DNA of 64,000 nt from NCBI GenBank assembly GCA_031285845.1, contig JAITVK010000002.1, positions 1 to 64,000 of the forward strand, given 5' to 3'. A model generated the notes under the pieces. It worked only from the letters and a program-made list of their open reading frames with translations. It was not told the origin of the DNA and made no database searches. This document shows, one piece after another, positions 38,345-46,379 of the stretch; the first letter of the stretch is position 1; the number at the start of each line of letters is the position of its first letter. Made by a program: the position numbers and the translations under genes. The DNA comes from Propionibacteriaceae bacterium. GTDB taxonomy: Bacteria; Actinomycetota; Actinomycetes; Propionibacteriales; Propionibacteriaceae.

Positions 38345-39529
38345 ATGAGTCTGGAATGGGACGCTCTTATCGTGGGATCGGGGTTGTCAGGTGCTACGAT
38401 CGCTCGGGTTCTGGCGGAGCGATACGGATTTCGCGTGCTCGTGGTCGAGCGCAGAGGAGTTGTAGGCGGGAATGTCTATGACGAGTATGACGAATCGGGG
38501 GTATTCGTTCAGCGCTACGGACCGCACGCGTTTCACACAGACAACCTCCAGGCGTGTGACTTCATCACTCGGTTCTCGGTGTGGACCCCTTGGGAGCTGA
38601 CAAGCTTTGCTGATCTCGGTGGCGGTGTTCGGTGCCCCGTCCCCTTTGGCCTTTCGACAATTGACCATGTGTATTCGTCGATGGCTGCTAGGAATCTTCG
38701 CGAGCGGCTGCGGAGCGAATTCGGAGCGACGCCCGCTGTTCCCGTGCGCTTGCTGCTCTCTTCCGCAGATCCTTGGGTGACGGCATTTGGTCGTACTCTG
38801 GTGGAACTGGATTACCGTCCATATACATCTAAGCAGTGGAATATGTCGCCAGAGTCTCTGGATGTTAGTGTGTTCGATCGAGTTCAGGTATCTCTCGACG
38901 GCGAGCTTCGCTATTTTCGTGACGCTTGGCAGCTTATGCCTGTGACCGGGTTTGGTAGTGTGGTCACGGAAATGCTGCGCCACCCGCTGATTTCGGTGCG
39001 GACCTCAACGGATGCTCGATCAGTGATTCGAGTTTCGGATACTGCTGTTCTTCATGCAAACGGCGACTCATCCGAACTGGGCCTACCCGTAGTTTACACA
39101 GGTCCAATCGATGAACTCCTGGACTACCGCTTTGGCCGTTTGCCGTGGAGGTCATTGACGTTTGAGTACCAGACGCGTGATCGCGCGAACGGCGAGCCAG
39201 CTCCCGTGGTCGCCTATCCCTTAGCAGAGGGATTCACGCGGATTACGGACTTTGGGCAGTTCCCTTACCAGCACCGGACGACCGAGAGAACGACTGTCGC
39301 AGTGGAATACCCCCATAGCGTTGACGAGTCAACCAATCTGGAACCTTATTACCCGGTGCCGTCGGAGGAGAGCCGAGCGCAGTACGAGCGGTACGCCGCC
39401 GCGGTCCGGCGTGTCAATGGCCTGTTTCTCGCCGGTCGGTTGGCTGACTATCGATACTACAACATGGACCAGGCCGTTCAGCACGCGCTGGAAGTCGCTG
39501 AAAAGATTGGGAGCATGTATGTCCGATGA
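38345..39529 (+). CDS. UDP-galactopyranose mutase-like NDP-sugar mutase (second copy)
   Basis: 394 aa flavoprotein. VGSGLSGATIARVLAE, VVGGNVYDEYDESG, QRYGPHAFHTDNLQ, DYRPYTSKQW and FLAGRLADYRYYNMDQA place it in the UGM family, but it is clearly different from the copy at 21744 (HAFHTDN versus HLFHTSN). It is the fourth gene of the rfbF-rfbG-SDR run, so its substrate may be the CDP-6-deoxyhexose made there. A plain UDP-Galp mutase is the alternative. The downstream gene overlaps it by 11 bp. Confidence 0.85.
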   Translation: MSLEWDALIVGSGLSGATIARVLAERYGFRVLVVERRGVVGGNVYDEYDESGVFVQRYGPHAFHTDNLQACDFITRFSVWTPWELTSFADLGGGVRCPVPFGLSTIDHVYSSMAARNLRERLRSEFGATPAVPVRLLLSSADPWVTAFGRTLVELDYRPYTSKQWNMSPESLDVSVFDRVQVSLDGELRYFRDAWQLMPVTGFGSVVTEMLRHPLISVRTSTDARSVIRVSDTAVLHANGDSSELGLPVVYTGPIDELLDYRFGRLPWRSLTFEYQTRDRANGEPAPVVAYPLAEGFTRITDFGQFPYQHRTTERTTVAVEYPHSVDESTNLEPYYPVPSEESRAQYERYAAAVRRVNGLFLAGRLADYRYYNMDQAVQHALEVAEKIGSMYVR

Positions 39530-41015
39530 GATTGTGGAAGAGGGCATGGGAACCCGGCAGGAGGGACAGCCATTCATTACGAGTAAGATCCTCGTGGCTT
39601 TTCGAACCCATGTGTGGAACGACGTGGTCGCGCTACACGCGAGGCGGTTGCGAGGGGCGTGCGAGGGGCTTCGGTTCGTGGTTGCTGCAAACGAGACCTA
39701 CGGGGCTCTGGACACCTATCCCTTCGAAAAGATTGCCATGACGGATGAGGGTGATTTCAGCGACCTGCCTCGTGTTCCCGCCGATAGGGTTCTGTGGTAT
39801 AACACCGATTACCCATTATACGCACTGCGACGGAAGTATCCTGATGTTGATTTCTTTGTCACGGTGGAGAACGATGTGCAGGCCGAGTTTAATCTCGGTC
39901 AAGTCTTCATCGACGCTTTGACGGACTCTGTCGACTTCCTCGCGAGCGGACTGTCAGACTCCTTCGTTTCGTGGCCGTGGGATGGGACTGGCGAGCTCCT
40001 CGATCTCCCGCGCAAGAAGGCGCACGTTCAGGTGCTGGGCGTGTCCGCACGTGGAGTCGATCTGTTGGAGGAAAAGCGGTGTGAGGTTGCCACGCGTTGG
40101 AATGGAGATATTGGTAGCTGGCCGTTTTGTGAACTATTCATTCCGACCGTTTTGACCTCAAGCAAGGAATTTCTCTATCGAGACCTAGGGTCAGCGGCGA
40201 GGAAGTCAACGCCGAACCTCTCAATGCGCCACTACTCAACCTATCGCCCGGTCGCTTTCTGTGATCCGCGGGCGATACAACCCGGAGCTCTAGTTCACCC
40301 GTCTCTGAATGCGAACTCCGCAGCTCTGCGGTGGCTCAACACATCGGCCACGTACGCTAACGTCGCCGTTGACCTCTTCGACCCAGACTCCGAGCTGAGA
40401 GCGTTGTTGGCGTGCGCCGACCCGAAGGTGTTTCTGCCCGATCTGAGTCGGCGGCTGGCGCAGGTATTCCCCGATGCCGAGTTTCTCCAGCGTTGCAACG
40501 GTTATTTCTATAGGTTGGGATGGGTTTCCCAAATCCCCCAGACAAACTGGGCTCTTGGTCAACCCGCCCGCATGTCGTCGGTGCATCAGCCTCGAGTCTC
40601 GCTGCGCTCGAATGCTGAGGAAGCTTCCCAAGGAAACAACGCGAGGCTGGTGCCTTCATCGGGTTTCCACACCGCGTTAGAACAAGACCCGTGGTGGGAG
40701 GTCGACTTGGGTCACCTGATTCGTCTCACTTCTGTGGTCTTGTATCACCGCCCCGGCCCGACTGCGATGCGGACGCTTCACCTTGACCTCATGGCGGGAG
40801 CCAATCCACCCGGCGACCTTCATGTTATTGCGCAAAAGACGGACCAAAAGCCGTTCGGCGGCGAAGATGGCCCGTTCGTCTTCTCCCTTGATGGAGGAGA
40901 CGTGGCGCGCCGAGTTCGTGTGACTCTACGGGCTAAGGAGGTTTTTCATCTCGATGAAGTCGAGGTTTACGGTGACCCACTTCCGGGGGCTATTGTTCTG
41001 GGAGATATTAGGTAG
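39519..41015 (+). CDS. Putative glycosyltransferase-like protein with C-terminal discoidin-like domain
   Basis: 498 aa from ATG 39519, preceded by GGGAG and overlapping the mutase gene. The N-terminal ~330 residues (KILVAFRTHVWNDVVALHAR, VLWYNTDYPLYALRRKYPDV, FFVTVENDVQAEF) look like a nucleotide-sugar transferase with a possible acidic metal site, but I cannot name the family. The C-terminal ~130 residues (DPWWEVDLGHLIRLTSVVLY, MRTLHLDLMAG) are F5/8 type C-like, a carbohydrate-binding fold usual in extracellular proteins. No signal peptide, so it is probably cytosolic and binds the growing polymer. Confidence 0.8.
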   Translation: MSDEIVEEGMGTRQEGQPFITSKILVAFRTHVWNDVVALHARRLRGACEGLRFVVAANETYGALDTYPFEKIAMTDEGDFSDLPRVPADRVLWYNTDYPLYALRRKYPDVDFFVTVENDVQAEFNLGQVFIDALTDSVDFLASGLSDSFVSWPWDGTGELLDLPRKKAHVQVLGVSARGVDLLEEKRCEVATRWNGDIGSWPFCELFIPTVLTSSKEFLYRDLGSAARKSTPNLSMRHYSTYRPVAFCDPRAIQPGALVHPSLNANSAALRWLNTSATYANVAVDLFDPDSELRALLACADPKVFLPDLSRRLAQVFPDAEFLQRCNGYFYRLGWVSQIPQTNWALGQPARMSSVHQPRVSLRSNAEEASQGNNARLVPSSGFHTALEQDPWWEVDLGHLIRLTSVVLYHRPGPTAMRTLHLDLMAGANPPGDLHVIAQKTDQKPFGGEDGPFVFSLDGGDVARRVRVTLRAKEVFHLDEVEVYGDPLPGAIVLGDIR

Positions 41016-41090
41016 AGGGGACTGGCAAGGGACAGCAAAGCGTCTCTGGGTGGCAGTCCGCAGCGACGGGGCCTTGTCCCTTCGGCCCCA

Positions 41091-42365
41091 TCACCATCGC
41101 CCGGTGAGAACCGTGTCTGAAACGCATCGGGCCATAAGGTTAGAGATGGCAAATTGCTGTGATGTGTTCGGGGCTCCAGCGTAGGGTCTCAGCTTAAACA
41201 GTGAGATTTCGCTTGGGCAGGTCCAAAGCCACTCAAAGTGGGTCCATTCTGATGTGCTGGTCGTCTGGCAGGCCGGCGAAAAGTAAGAGGAGCGCTGATC
41301 GGTTTGCAGGCTCTCTCGGCTTTCCACGAAGAACTTGAATCCGCTTCCGGCGACCTGTGACAGCTGGAGGAGATCTACGGAGAAACAGTACGTCTCCCCC
41401 GGTTGTGCAACGATCTCTCGGTTGGTGTTGATCGCGTTCCCGGTGATGACACCAGCGGTTTGGATCCCGGCCGGTGGCGGGGCATCGAAGTCATGCACTG
41501 ACCGGTTGAGCACGACGGACTGGGAGGCAGGTGTTGTGGAGGTGCTCCAGCCGTCTACATCAGATGCGAACTGCGGATCATGGATAAGTTGTCCCTCTTC
41601 TGGCTCCTGGGAAGGCTCAGAGCCGTTGACTCGGTCTCTGCCGGTCGTGTCCCAGCTCAGGAGCGTTTGGCGAATCAGGGCAAGAGCGCCCCTTTTTGAT
41701 AACGCGGAATGGCCCCGGACGAGAGAAGTGACCGTGAGCGAGCGCTCAGCTTGTTGGTTGACGTCCCTCATGATCGATAGCTGCTGCATGAAGTCAAGTT
41801 GTTCGCTCAGGCCGGGATCGACTGCATTGGTCAAAAGTGTGAAGCGGGGGACGAAGCCAGTATAACGAAAGCGGTCAAGCACACTGACTCTCTCGGGGTG
41901 ACGGCATCGGAGCGCAGTCAACGACTCTCGTGTGATCAAAGCCTCAATTAGGTCGAGCCAACTTGGTACCGTCCACCGCTGGACGTCAAGCTGAGGAACC
42001 TCGGCCAGGACTTGTACCCCGGGTAGATGGGCTCCGATACTCAAGCCCGCGTAACCCCCAACAGAGGAGCCGTAGAGGAGCACTCCGCGTCGAGTCACGT
42101 TGAGATCTTCGCGGACTCGGTCGATGAGTGTTGCGATCTCTCTGATGACGTCGACACGCGGGTGAATGAACCATGCCGCCGGAAGTCGCTCATCCGAACT
42201 CATCACTGGGTCCGCGACCACCAGACAGCTCGCCTCAGAAAGGTCCACGGCCCAGTTAAAACGTGGGAGGTAAGGTCGATGGCGTGGTTCTGCCGCATGC
42301 GCACTCGGAAGGAAAACGATGAGATACGGGGACTCAGTCCGAATTGTTATCTGATAATGAATCAC
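41091..42365 (-). CDS. Alpha/beta-hydrolase-like protein with C-terminal carbohydrate-binding-like domain; probable true start at 42426 across a poly-C tract
   Basis: 424 aa as read from GTG 42365. Alpha/beta hydrolase half: LIVFLPSAHAAEP, GVLLYGSSVGGYAGLSIG (nucleophile Ser in GxSxG) and a possible catalytic His in VRGHSALSKRG. From ~265 a beta-rich region (TYCFSVDLLQL, FKFFVESRES) resembles a carbohydrate-binding module. It may remove acyl groups from polysaccharide (inference). GTG 42365 has no ribosome site. An ATG at 42426, 6 nt after the -10-like TAAACT, would give MTTPPPTLLSHIEN and fuse in frame if the C-tract had 10 rather than 11 residues. Confidence 0.8.
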   Translation of the reverse strand: MIHYQITIRTESPYLIVFLPSAHAAEPRHRPYLPRFNWAVDLSEASCLVVADPVMSSDERLPAAWFIHPRVDVIREIATLIDRVREDLNVTRRGVLLYGSSVGGYAGLSIGAHLPGVQVLAEVPQLDVQRWTVPSWLDLIEALITRESLTALRCRHPERVSVLDRFRYTGFVPRFTLLTNAVDPGLSEQLDFMQQLSIMRDVNQQAERSLTVTSLVRGHSALSKRGALALIRQTLLSWDTTGRDRVNGSEPSQEPEEGQLIHDPQFASDVDGWSTSTTPASQSVVLNRSVHDFDAPPPAGIQTAGVITGNAINTNREIVAQPGETYCFSVDLLQLSQVAGSGFKFFVESRESLQTDQRSSYFSPACQTTSTSEWTHFEWLWTCPSEISLFKLRPYAGAPNTSQQFAISNLMARCVSDTVLTGRW

Positions 42366-42408
42366 GAGATCTGGGTCCGGCGAGTTCTCGATGTGTGATA
42401 ACAGCGTC

Positions 42409-42419
42409 GGGGGGGGGGG
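42409..42419. repeat. Homopolymer G11 (C11 on the coding strand), possible phase-variation tract
   Basis: Eleven consecutive G on the plus strand. On the minus strand it lies 7 nt inside an ORF starting ATGACCA at 42426. With 11 C this ORF ends after ~31 codons; with 10 or 13 it joins the hydrolase frame without a stop. Confidence 0.85.
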
Positions 42420-42479
42420 TGGTCATAAGGGCAGTTTAGCACCCAGAGAGTGGCAACGTTAGTTTTATGCGCGGGTCCA

Positions 42480-44582
42480 TCACGATTTCCCATATCGTGC
42501 GAACCTCAATGCCTTTCTTCGGAAGCCTTTGGAGCGCAAACGGCCGAGGATGCGTCGAATTCCCTCTCGTTTTAGCACACTGCTCATTCGTTTCATGCGA
42601 TTCACATAACTTGCGTTCTCGGATCCGCCAAGGTTACCTTTCGCGTAACGGCTTCGATCCATGGCCAGGCTGAGGGCCTGTGTAGTTAGTGCGACAACCA
42701 TCTTGGATTCTAGGAAGTCGGTGTACTGATACTTGAGATCTAATGGCTGGCAGGCCCACCTCATCAGCCAGAAGATGAAACCAATAAGTGTAGTGTGGTA
42801 GGCCTTTTGTTGTGATGTGGGTGCCGATTGAGAGCGCTCATCAATGTGAGAGCATACGCGAAGCTGCTGAGCGAAGGAGTAGTGGCGATAGTTCATCGGC
42901 CAGTTCAGGGTGAGCGAGGATTCTGATGAGAACTGGGCGCTGGCCGTGAGAACTCCCTTGTCAGAAGCACAAAGCGTAACTACTTCGAGGTAAAAGCATA
43001 GGTCGGCGATGTCATCGGATACGCCGGTTGTTGCGCCAATTGCCTGTTCAAGGAGGTCTCTCCGAAAGAATTTATTCTGAAAGAAGTAAGGCTGAATATC
43101 GAGGGGAATATCATAAAAATATCTCGACGAAATCTCTTGGTTCTCGAAGGTCTGCCTCAGCCCGATGTGAACACAGTCGTAGTTCGACCTTTCCAGCGTC
43201 TGCGACACCTCCAAGTGAGTCCTCCGGGACACTGCGAAGCCTGCGGTTGTCAGTAGCACGTACTCGGAGCGCACTGCCCGTAAGGCCTTCCTCTTGCGTT
43301 CTAGTGCGGAGTCGCTCGGGTTGCAGTGGACAAGACTCGCATGGATCCGGGTTGGGAGGGGGGGATCCAGGGGCGCAGAGCCCATCATGAGCAGAATTTC
43401 TGCGGTGGGCGAAAGGTCCATTGCTGCAAGGGAGACAAGGGTCTCAGATACTTGCTTCGAGGTAGCCTCAACGCAGTCTACACAGTACGCAATGCTAACA
43501 CTTGAAGTCTTGGTGTAATCTGTTATCGCTGCAGTCACGTCCTCGCTGGTGAAGGGGTCCTTGTTGAAGAGATACTCAGCCTGACGAACGTATTTCGCGT
43601 CTCTCAGGGCGGTCGAGCCGAATGTCACGCCAAGCCGGAATTGGATGTCAGTGAACTCTAAGACGTCGATAGGAAAGCCCTTGTCGAGAATCTTAACTCC
43701 ACGTCTTTCTAATCCCGCATAGTCGACCTTGTCGGCCGGATGTGGCTTGAGAAACACAGCGTCATCCTGCTCGTGCTTTCGACAGAGGGCGTCGTACAGC
43801 TCGTACTGCTGCCGGCGGGTGCAGTAGCCAGCCCGGGCCAACGGCTGCGTGAGCACAAGCACACTTCGTTCAGGAATCGCCAAACGATCCAAAGCGAACA
43901 TTCGCATGGCCGCGTCGGCGAATGGGCCGCCGAGCCGGTCAAACAGCTTGCGAATGTCGAGCACTGTCAGTTTGTCGCGGTACTCCTCCGGGATGCTCTC
44001 GCTCGGTTCACTCACAACGATTGCGCTGAGCTTAGGCGAGCGAGTTTTCAGGACGGGGAAGCCCCGGCCTTCGATCTTGTGAAGCACATGCCGTTTACCT
44101 CCGAGACGATGGACAGTCAGCTCTTGGGGGAAAGACTTGTAGCCGTCCTCGACTTTGACGAGTTGGTCAAACAGCTGTTCGATGTAATAGTAGTAATGCT
44201 GCATCTCGTTGAAGACGAAGCAGAGATCGCGGGCCGAGCAGCCTTTGAAGACTCTCGAGTAAAGTGGATCGAAATTGCGTCGAAGTGCTGCTGCGATGTC
44301 TTCGGGGCGGGTGTACGCCCCGAGTTCCAACTCCCTGTAAAACGCCGCGACTGAAAGGCGTTCGGAGAAGAAGGTGACTGAGATAAAGACTCCGGTGGAC
44401 CGGATGTGGTCGGACAATTCCCTGTCCATGTCGAGGTAGTCCGTCAGAACGTATAGCTTAGCGGGGCGATCTCTCCACATCGCCAGTGCGGTAGCTACCA
44501 GGATTTGGTAATGGGTCATTGCTACGAATACGTCGCAGCTTCCGGGGATCCCGTTGCTACGTAACTCCTTGGCGTCGATCAC
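42480..44582 (-). CDS. Fused glycosyltransferase: GT52/polysialyltransferase-like plus GT2-like domain
   Basis: 700 aa. N-terminal ~370 residues: VFVAMTHYQILVATALAMWR, FVFNEMQHYYYYIEQL, VLVLTQPLARAGYCTRRQQY, VFLKPHPADKVDY and GVTFGSTALRD, homologous to the C-terminal part of the protein at 30003 and to GT52/polysialyltransferases. The C-terminal half (ALRAVRSEYVLLTTAGFAVS, FFQNKFFRRDLLEQA) looks like a GT2 domain without an evident DxD. It probably transfers a nonulosonic acid plus another sugar. It is downstream of the ABC exporter genes on the minus strand. Confidence 0.83.
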   Translation of the reverse strand: MIDAKELRSNGIPGSCDVFVAMTHYQILVATALAMWRDRPAKLYVLTDYLDMDRELSDHIRSTGVFISVTFFSERLSVAAFYRELELGAYTRPEDIAAALRRNFDPLYSRVFKGCSARDLCFVFNEMQHYYYYIEQLFDQLVKVEDGYKSFPQELTVHRLGGKRHVLHKIEGRGFPVLKTRSPKLSAIVVSEPSESIPEEYRDKLTVLDIRKLFDRLGGPFADAAMRMFALDRLAIPERSVLVLTQPLARAGYCTRRQQYELYDALCRKHEQDDAVFLKPHPADKVDYAGLERRGVKILDKGFPIDVLEFTDIQFRLGVTFGSTALRDAKYVRQAEYLFNKDPFTSEDVTAAITDYTKTSSVSIAYCVDCVEATSKQVSETLVSLAAMDLSPTAEILLMMGSAPLDPPLPTRIHASLVHCNPSDSALERKRKALRAVRSEYVLLTTAGFAVSRRTHLEVSQTLERSNYDCVHIGLRQTFENQEISSRYFYDIPLDIQPYFFQNKFFRRDLLEQAIGATTGVSDDIADLCFYLEVVTLCASDKGVLTASAQFSSESSLTLNWPMNYRHYSFAQQLRVCSHIDERSQSAPTSQQKAYHTTLIGFIFWLMRWACQPLDLKYQYTDFLESKMVVALTTQALSLAMDRSRYAKGNLGGSENASYVNRMKRMSSVLKREGIRRILGRLRSKGFRRKALRFARYGKS

Positions 44583-44630
44583 TGCGGGTTCCCTTCGTGC
44601 TAGAGGTGTCGAGAGAGCGGTAGGGCGACA

Positions 44631-45398
44631 CTATTGTGTTATTTTTTTGTAGAAGCTCACGCCTTTTGCAACAGGGCCATCGAAGGCCAATGCGCCATGG
44701 TTGATCACCAAGGCCCGTTTGCAGAACTTCTCTGCCGATGCCAGTGCATGTGTGACGAACAAGAGAGTCACACCGTCCTGAGCCATGATCTCTTGCATTC
44801 GGGCAAGACTCTTGCGGGAGAATTCTCGGTCGCCCACTGCTAAGACCTCATCGAGAATCAGAATGTCGGGACGAAGTGAGGATGCGAAGGCGAAACCGAG
44901 TCGAGCTTTCATTCCGTTGGAATATGTTCGCATCGGTTGACCCATATACTTGCCAATTTCCGCGAACTCGATGACCTCCGGCAAGAGGTTCTTGATCTCG
45001 GTGTCGGTGAGTCCCCAGAGTCGACCCCTAAGTATCAAGTTCTCTTTTCCAGTCAGTTGGGGATCAAAACCGGAGGAGAGGTCGAGTAGCGCGCTGACCC
45101 GACCGTGAACCTCCACCGTTCCCGATGTTGGCGTGGTCACTCCGGTGATGATTTTGAGCGCCGTGCTCTTGCCAGCCCCATTGTGTCCAAGGAAAGCCAC
45201 CGATTCGCCGCGTCGGATCGTGAAACTGAGGTCGTTGTTCGCGTAAACCTCGTCATACTTTACTCGAGGAGCGAAAGTGGAAAGAAATCTTTGGCGATCA
45301 TTGCGAAAGAGGCGATACACCTTGGTCACGTGGTTGAAGCGAACGGCCACGATACTGCGCGAGGCTCGTGTTCCGATAAAACGAGTGCTAGAGGACAT
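44631..45398 (-). CDS. ABC transporter ATP-binding protein for polysaccharide/teichoic acid export (TagH/Wzt-like)
   Basis: 255 aa. Walker A GHNGAGKST, the specific TYSNGMKARLGFAFA signature of polysaccharide exporters and Walker B ILILDEVLAVGD, then the switch histidine in LFVTHAL. It has no C-terminal Wzt carbohydrate-binding domain. It drives export with the permease whose gene overlaps by 11 bp. Substrate: the polymer made by this island. Confidence 0.93.
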   Translation of the reverse strand: MSSSTRFIGTRASRSIVAVRFNHVTKVYRLFRNDRQRFLSTFAPRVKYDEVYANNDLSFTIRRGESVAFLGHNGAGKSTALKIITGVTTPTSGTVEVHGRVSALLDLSSGFDPQLTGKENLILRGRLWGLTDTEIKNLLPEVIEFAEIGKYMGQPMRTYSNGMKARLGFAFASSLRPDILILDEVLAVGDREFSRKSLARMQEIMAQDGVTLLFVTHALASAEKFCKRALVINHGALAFDGPVAKGVSFYKKITQ

Positions 45399-46197
45399 CG
45401 GCCACCTCCAGGCTGAGACGCTTCTGTGTCACGAGGGCGAAAACAAAGGTTAAGGCGAGCACGCCAACGAACAGCCAGAGCATCTGGGGCCTCTCCCAGA
45501 TCCAGTAGTTTTCACCGAAGCAAGCCCGGATGCTGCTGACGAAGAAGGCGATTGGGTTGAGGAGGAAAGCTGTTTTGAGCCAGGAAATGTGCATCGAATC
45601 AATATTGAAAAAGACTCCCGAAACCCAGAATAGCGGGGTGCTGAGGGTTCGTAACAAAGAGTGAAAGTCCTTGCTGAGGGCTGAGAGCGGCGAGGTGAGC
45701 ATTGACCAAGAGAACCAGAAAAAGTACATCAGGATGACGACCACGGGGAACTGGGCAGCATGGATGGTGAAAGGAGTATGCGTCGCGACCATGATGATGA
45801 TGACTGGAACCATCGTCAATAGGAAGACTAAGAGACCCGCCAGCACATAGAAGCCGGAGATCACTGAGAGCGGAAAACGCAGTCGGTTCACCAGATAGGG
45901 GTACCGTCGATAAACATTCGAACCGCCGGTGATCATTCCTGAACAAAACTGCCACGGAATAACCCCCGCCGCCAGCCACGTGATGAACGGGACTCCATCC
46001 ACTGCGGATGTAACCCTTAGGCCTATCGCGAAAGCCAGCCACAGCACCCCGATATACATCGCTGGGGTGATGAGTAGCCATAGCCAGCCCAGAACCGACC
46101 CGCGCACTTCTTTTCTAATCTCAGTAAGGGCCAGTGGCCACATCTGACTGCGCCAGTCCCAGTTGTCGCGGATGATCTCCCTTAGTGTGTCAAACAC
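45388..46197 (-). CDS. ABC transporter permease for polysaccharide/teichoic acid export (TagG/Wzm-like)
   Basis: 269 aa from GTG 46197 (MFDTLREIIRDNW), chosen because GAGGTGA lies 5 nt upstream; the longer frame to 46296 has no ribosome site. ABC-2 family with about six membrane segments (LGWLWLLITPAMYIGVLWLA, VISGFYVLAGLLVFLLTMVP, VVVILMYFFWFSWSMLTSPL, MLWLFVGVLALTFVFALV). LFWVSGVFFNI is typical of TagG/Wzm. Works with the ATPase encoded next to it. Confidence 0.92.
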   Translation of the reverse strand: MFDTLREIIRDNWDWRSQMWPLALTEIRKEVRGSVLGWLWLLITPAMYIGVLWLAFAIGLRVTSAVDGVPFITWLAAGVIPWQFCSGMITGGSNVYRRYPYLVNRLRFPLSVISGFYVLAGLLVFLLTMVPVIIIMVATHTPFTIHAAQFPVVVILMYFFWFSWSMLTSPLSALSKDFHSLLRTLSTPLFWVSGVFFNIDSMHISWLKTAFLLNPIAFFVSSIRACFGENYWIWERPQMLWLFVGVLALTFVFALVTQKRLSLEVADVL

Positions 46198-46379
46198 CCG
46201 CTCACCTCGGGAAGGGAAGGCAGGATGGACGCAGACAAACGATACCTCACTGAAAGGTGACTCACTCAAGAGATTACACGGTAATCCTCGCATCATACCA
46301 TCTGTTGGCCATCAGGTTGCCGAGTGGTTGCGCGCCCAGGCAGAATTGAACCGGTCTTCTCGTGTCGGTAAGGGGTGGG

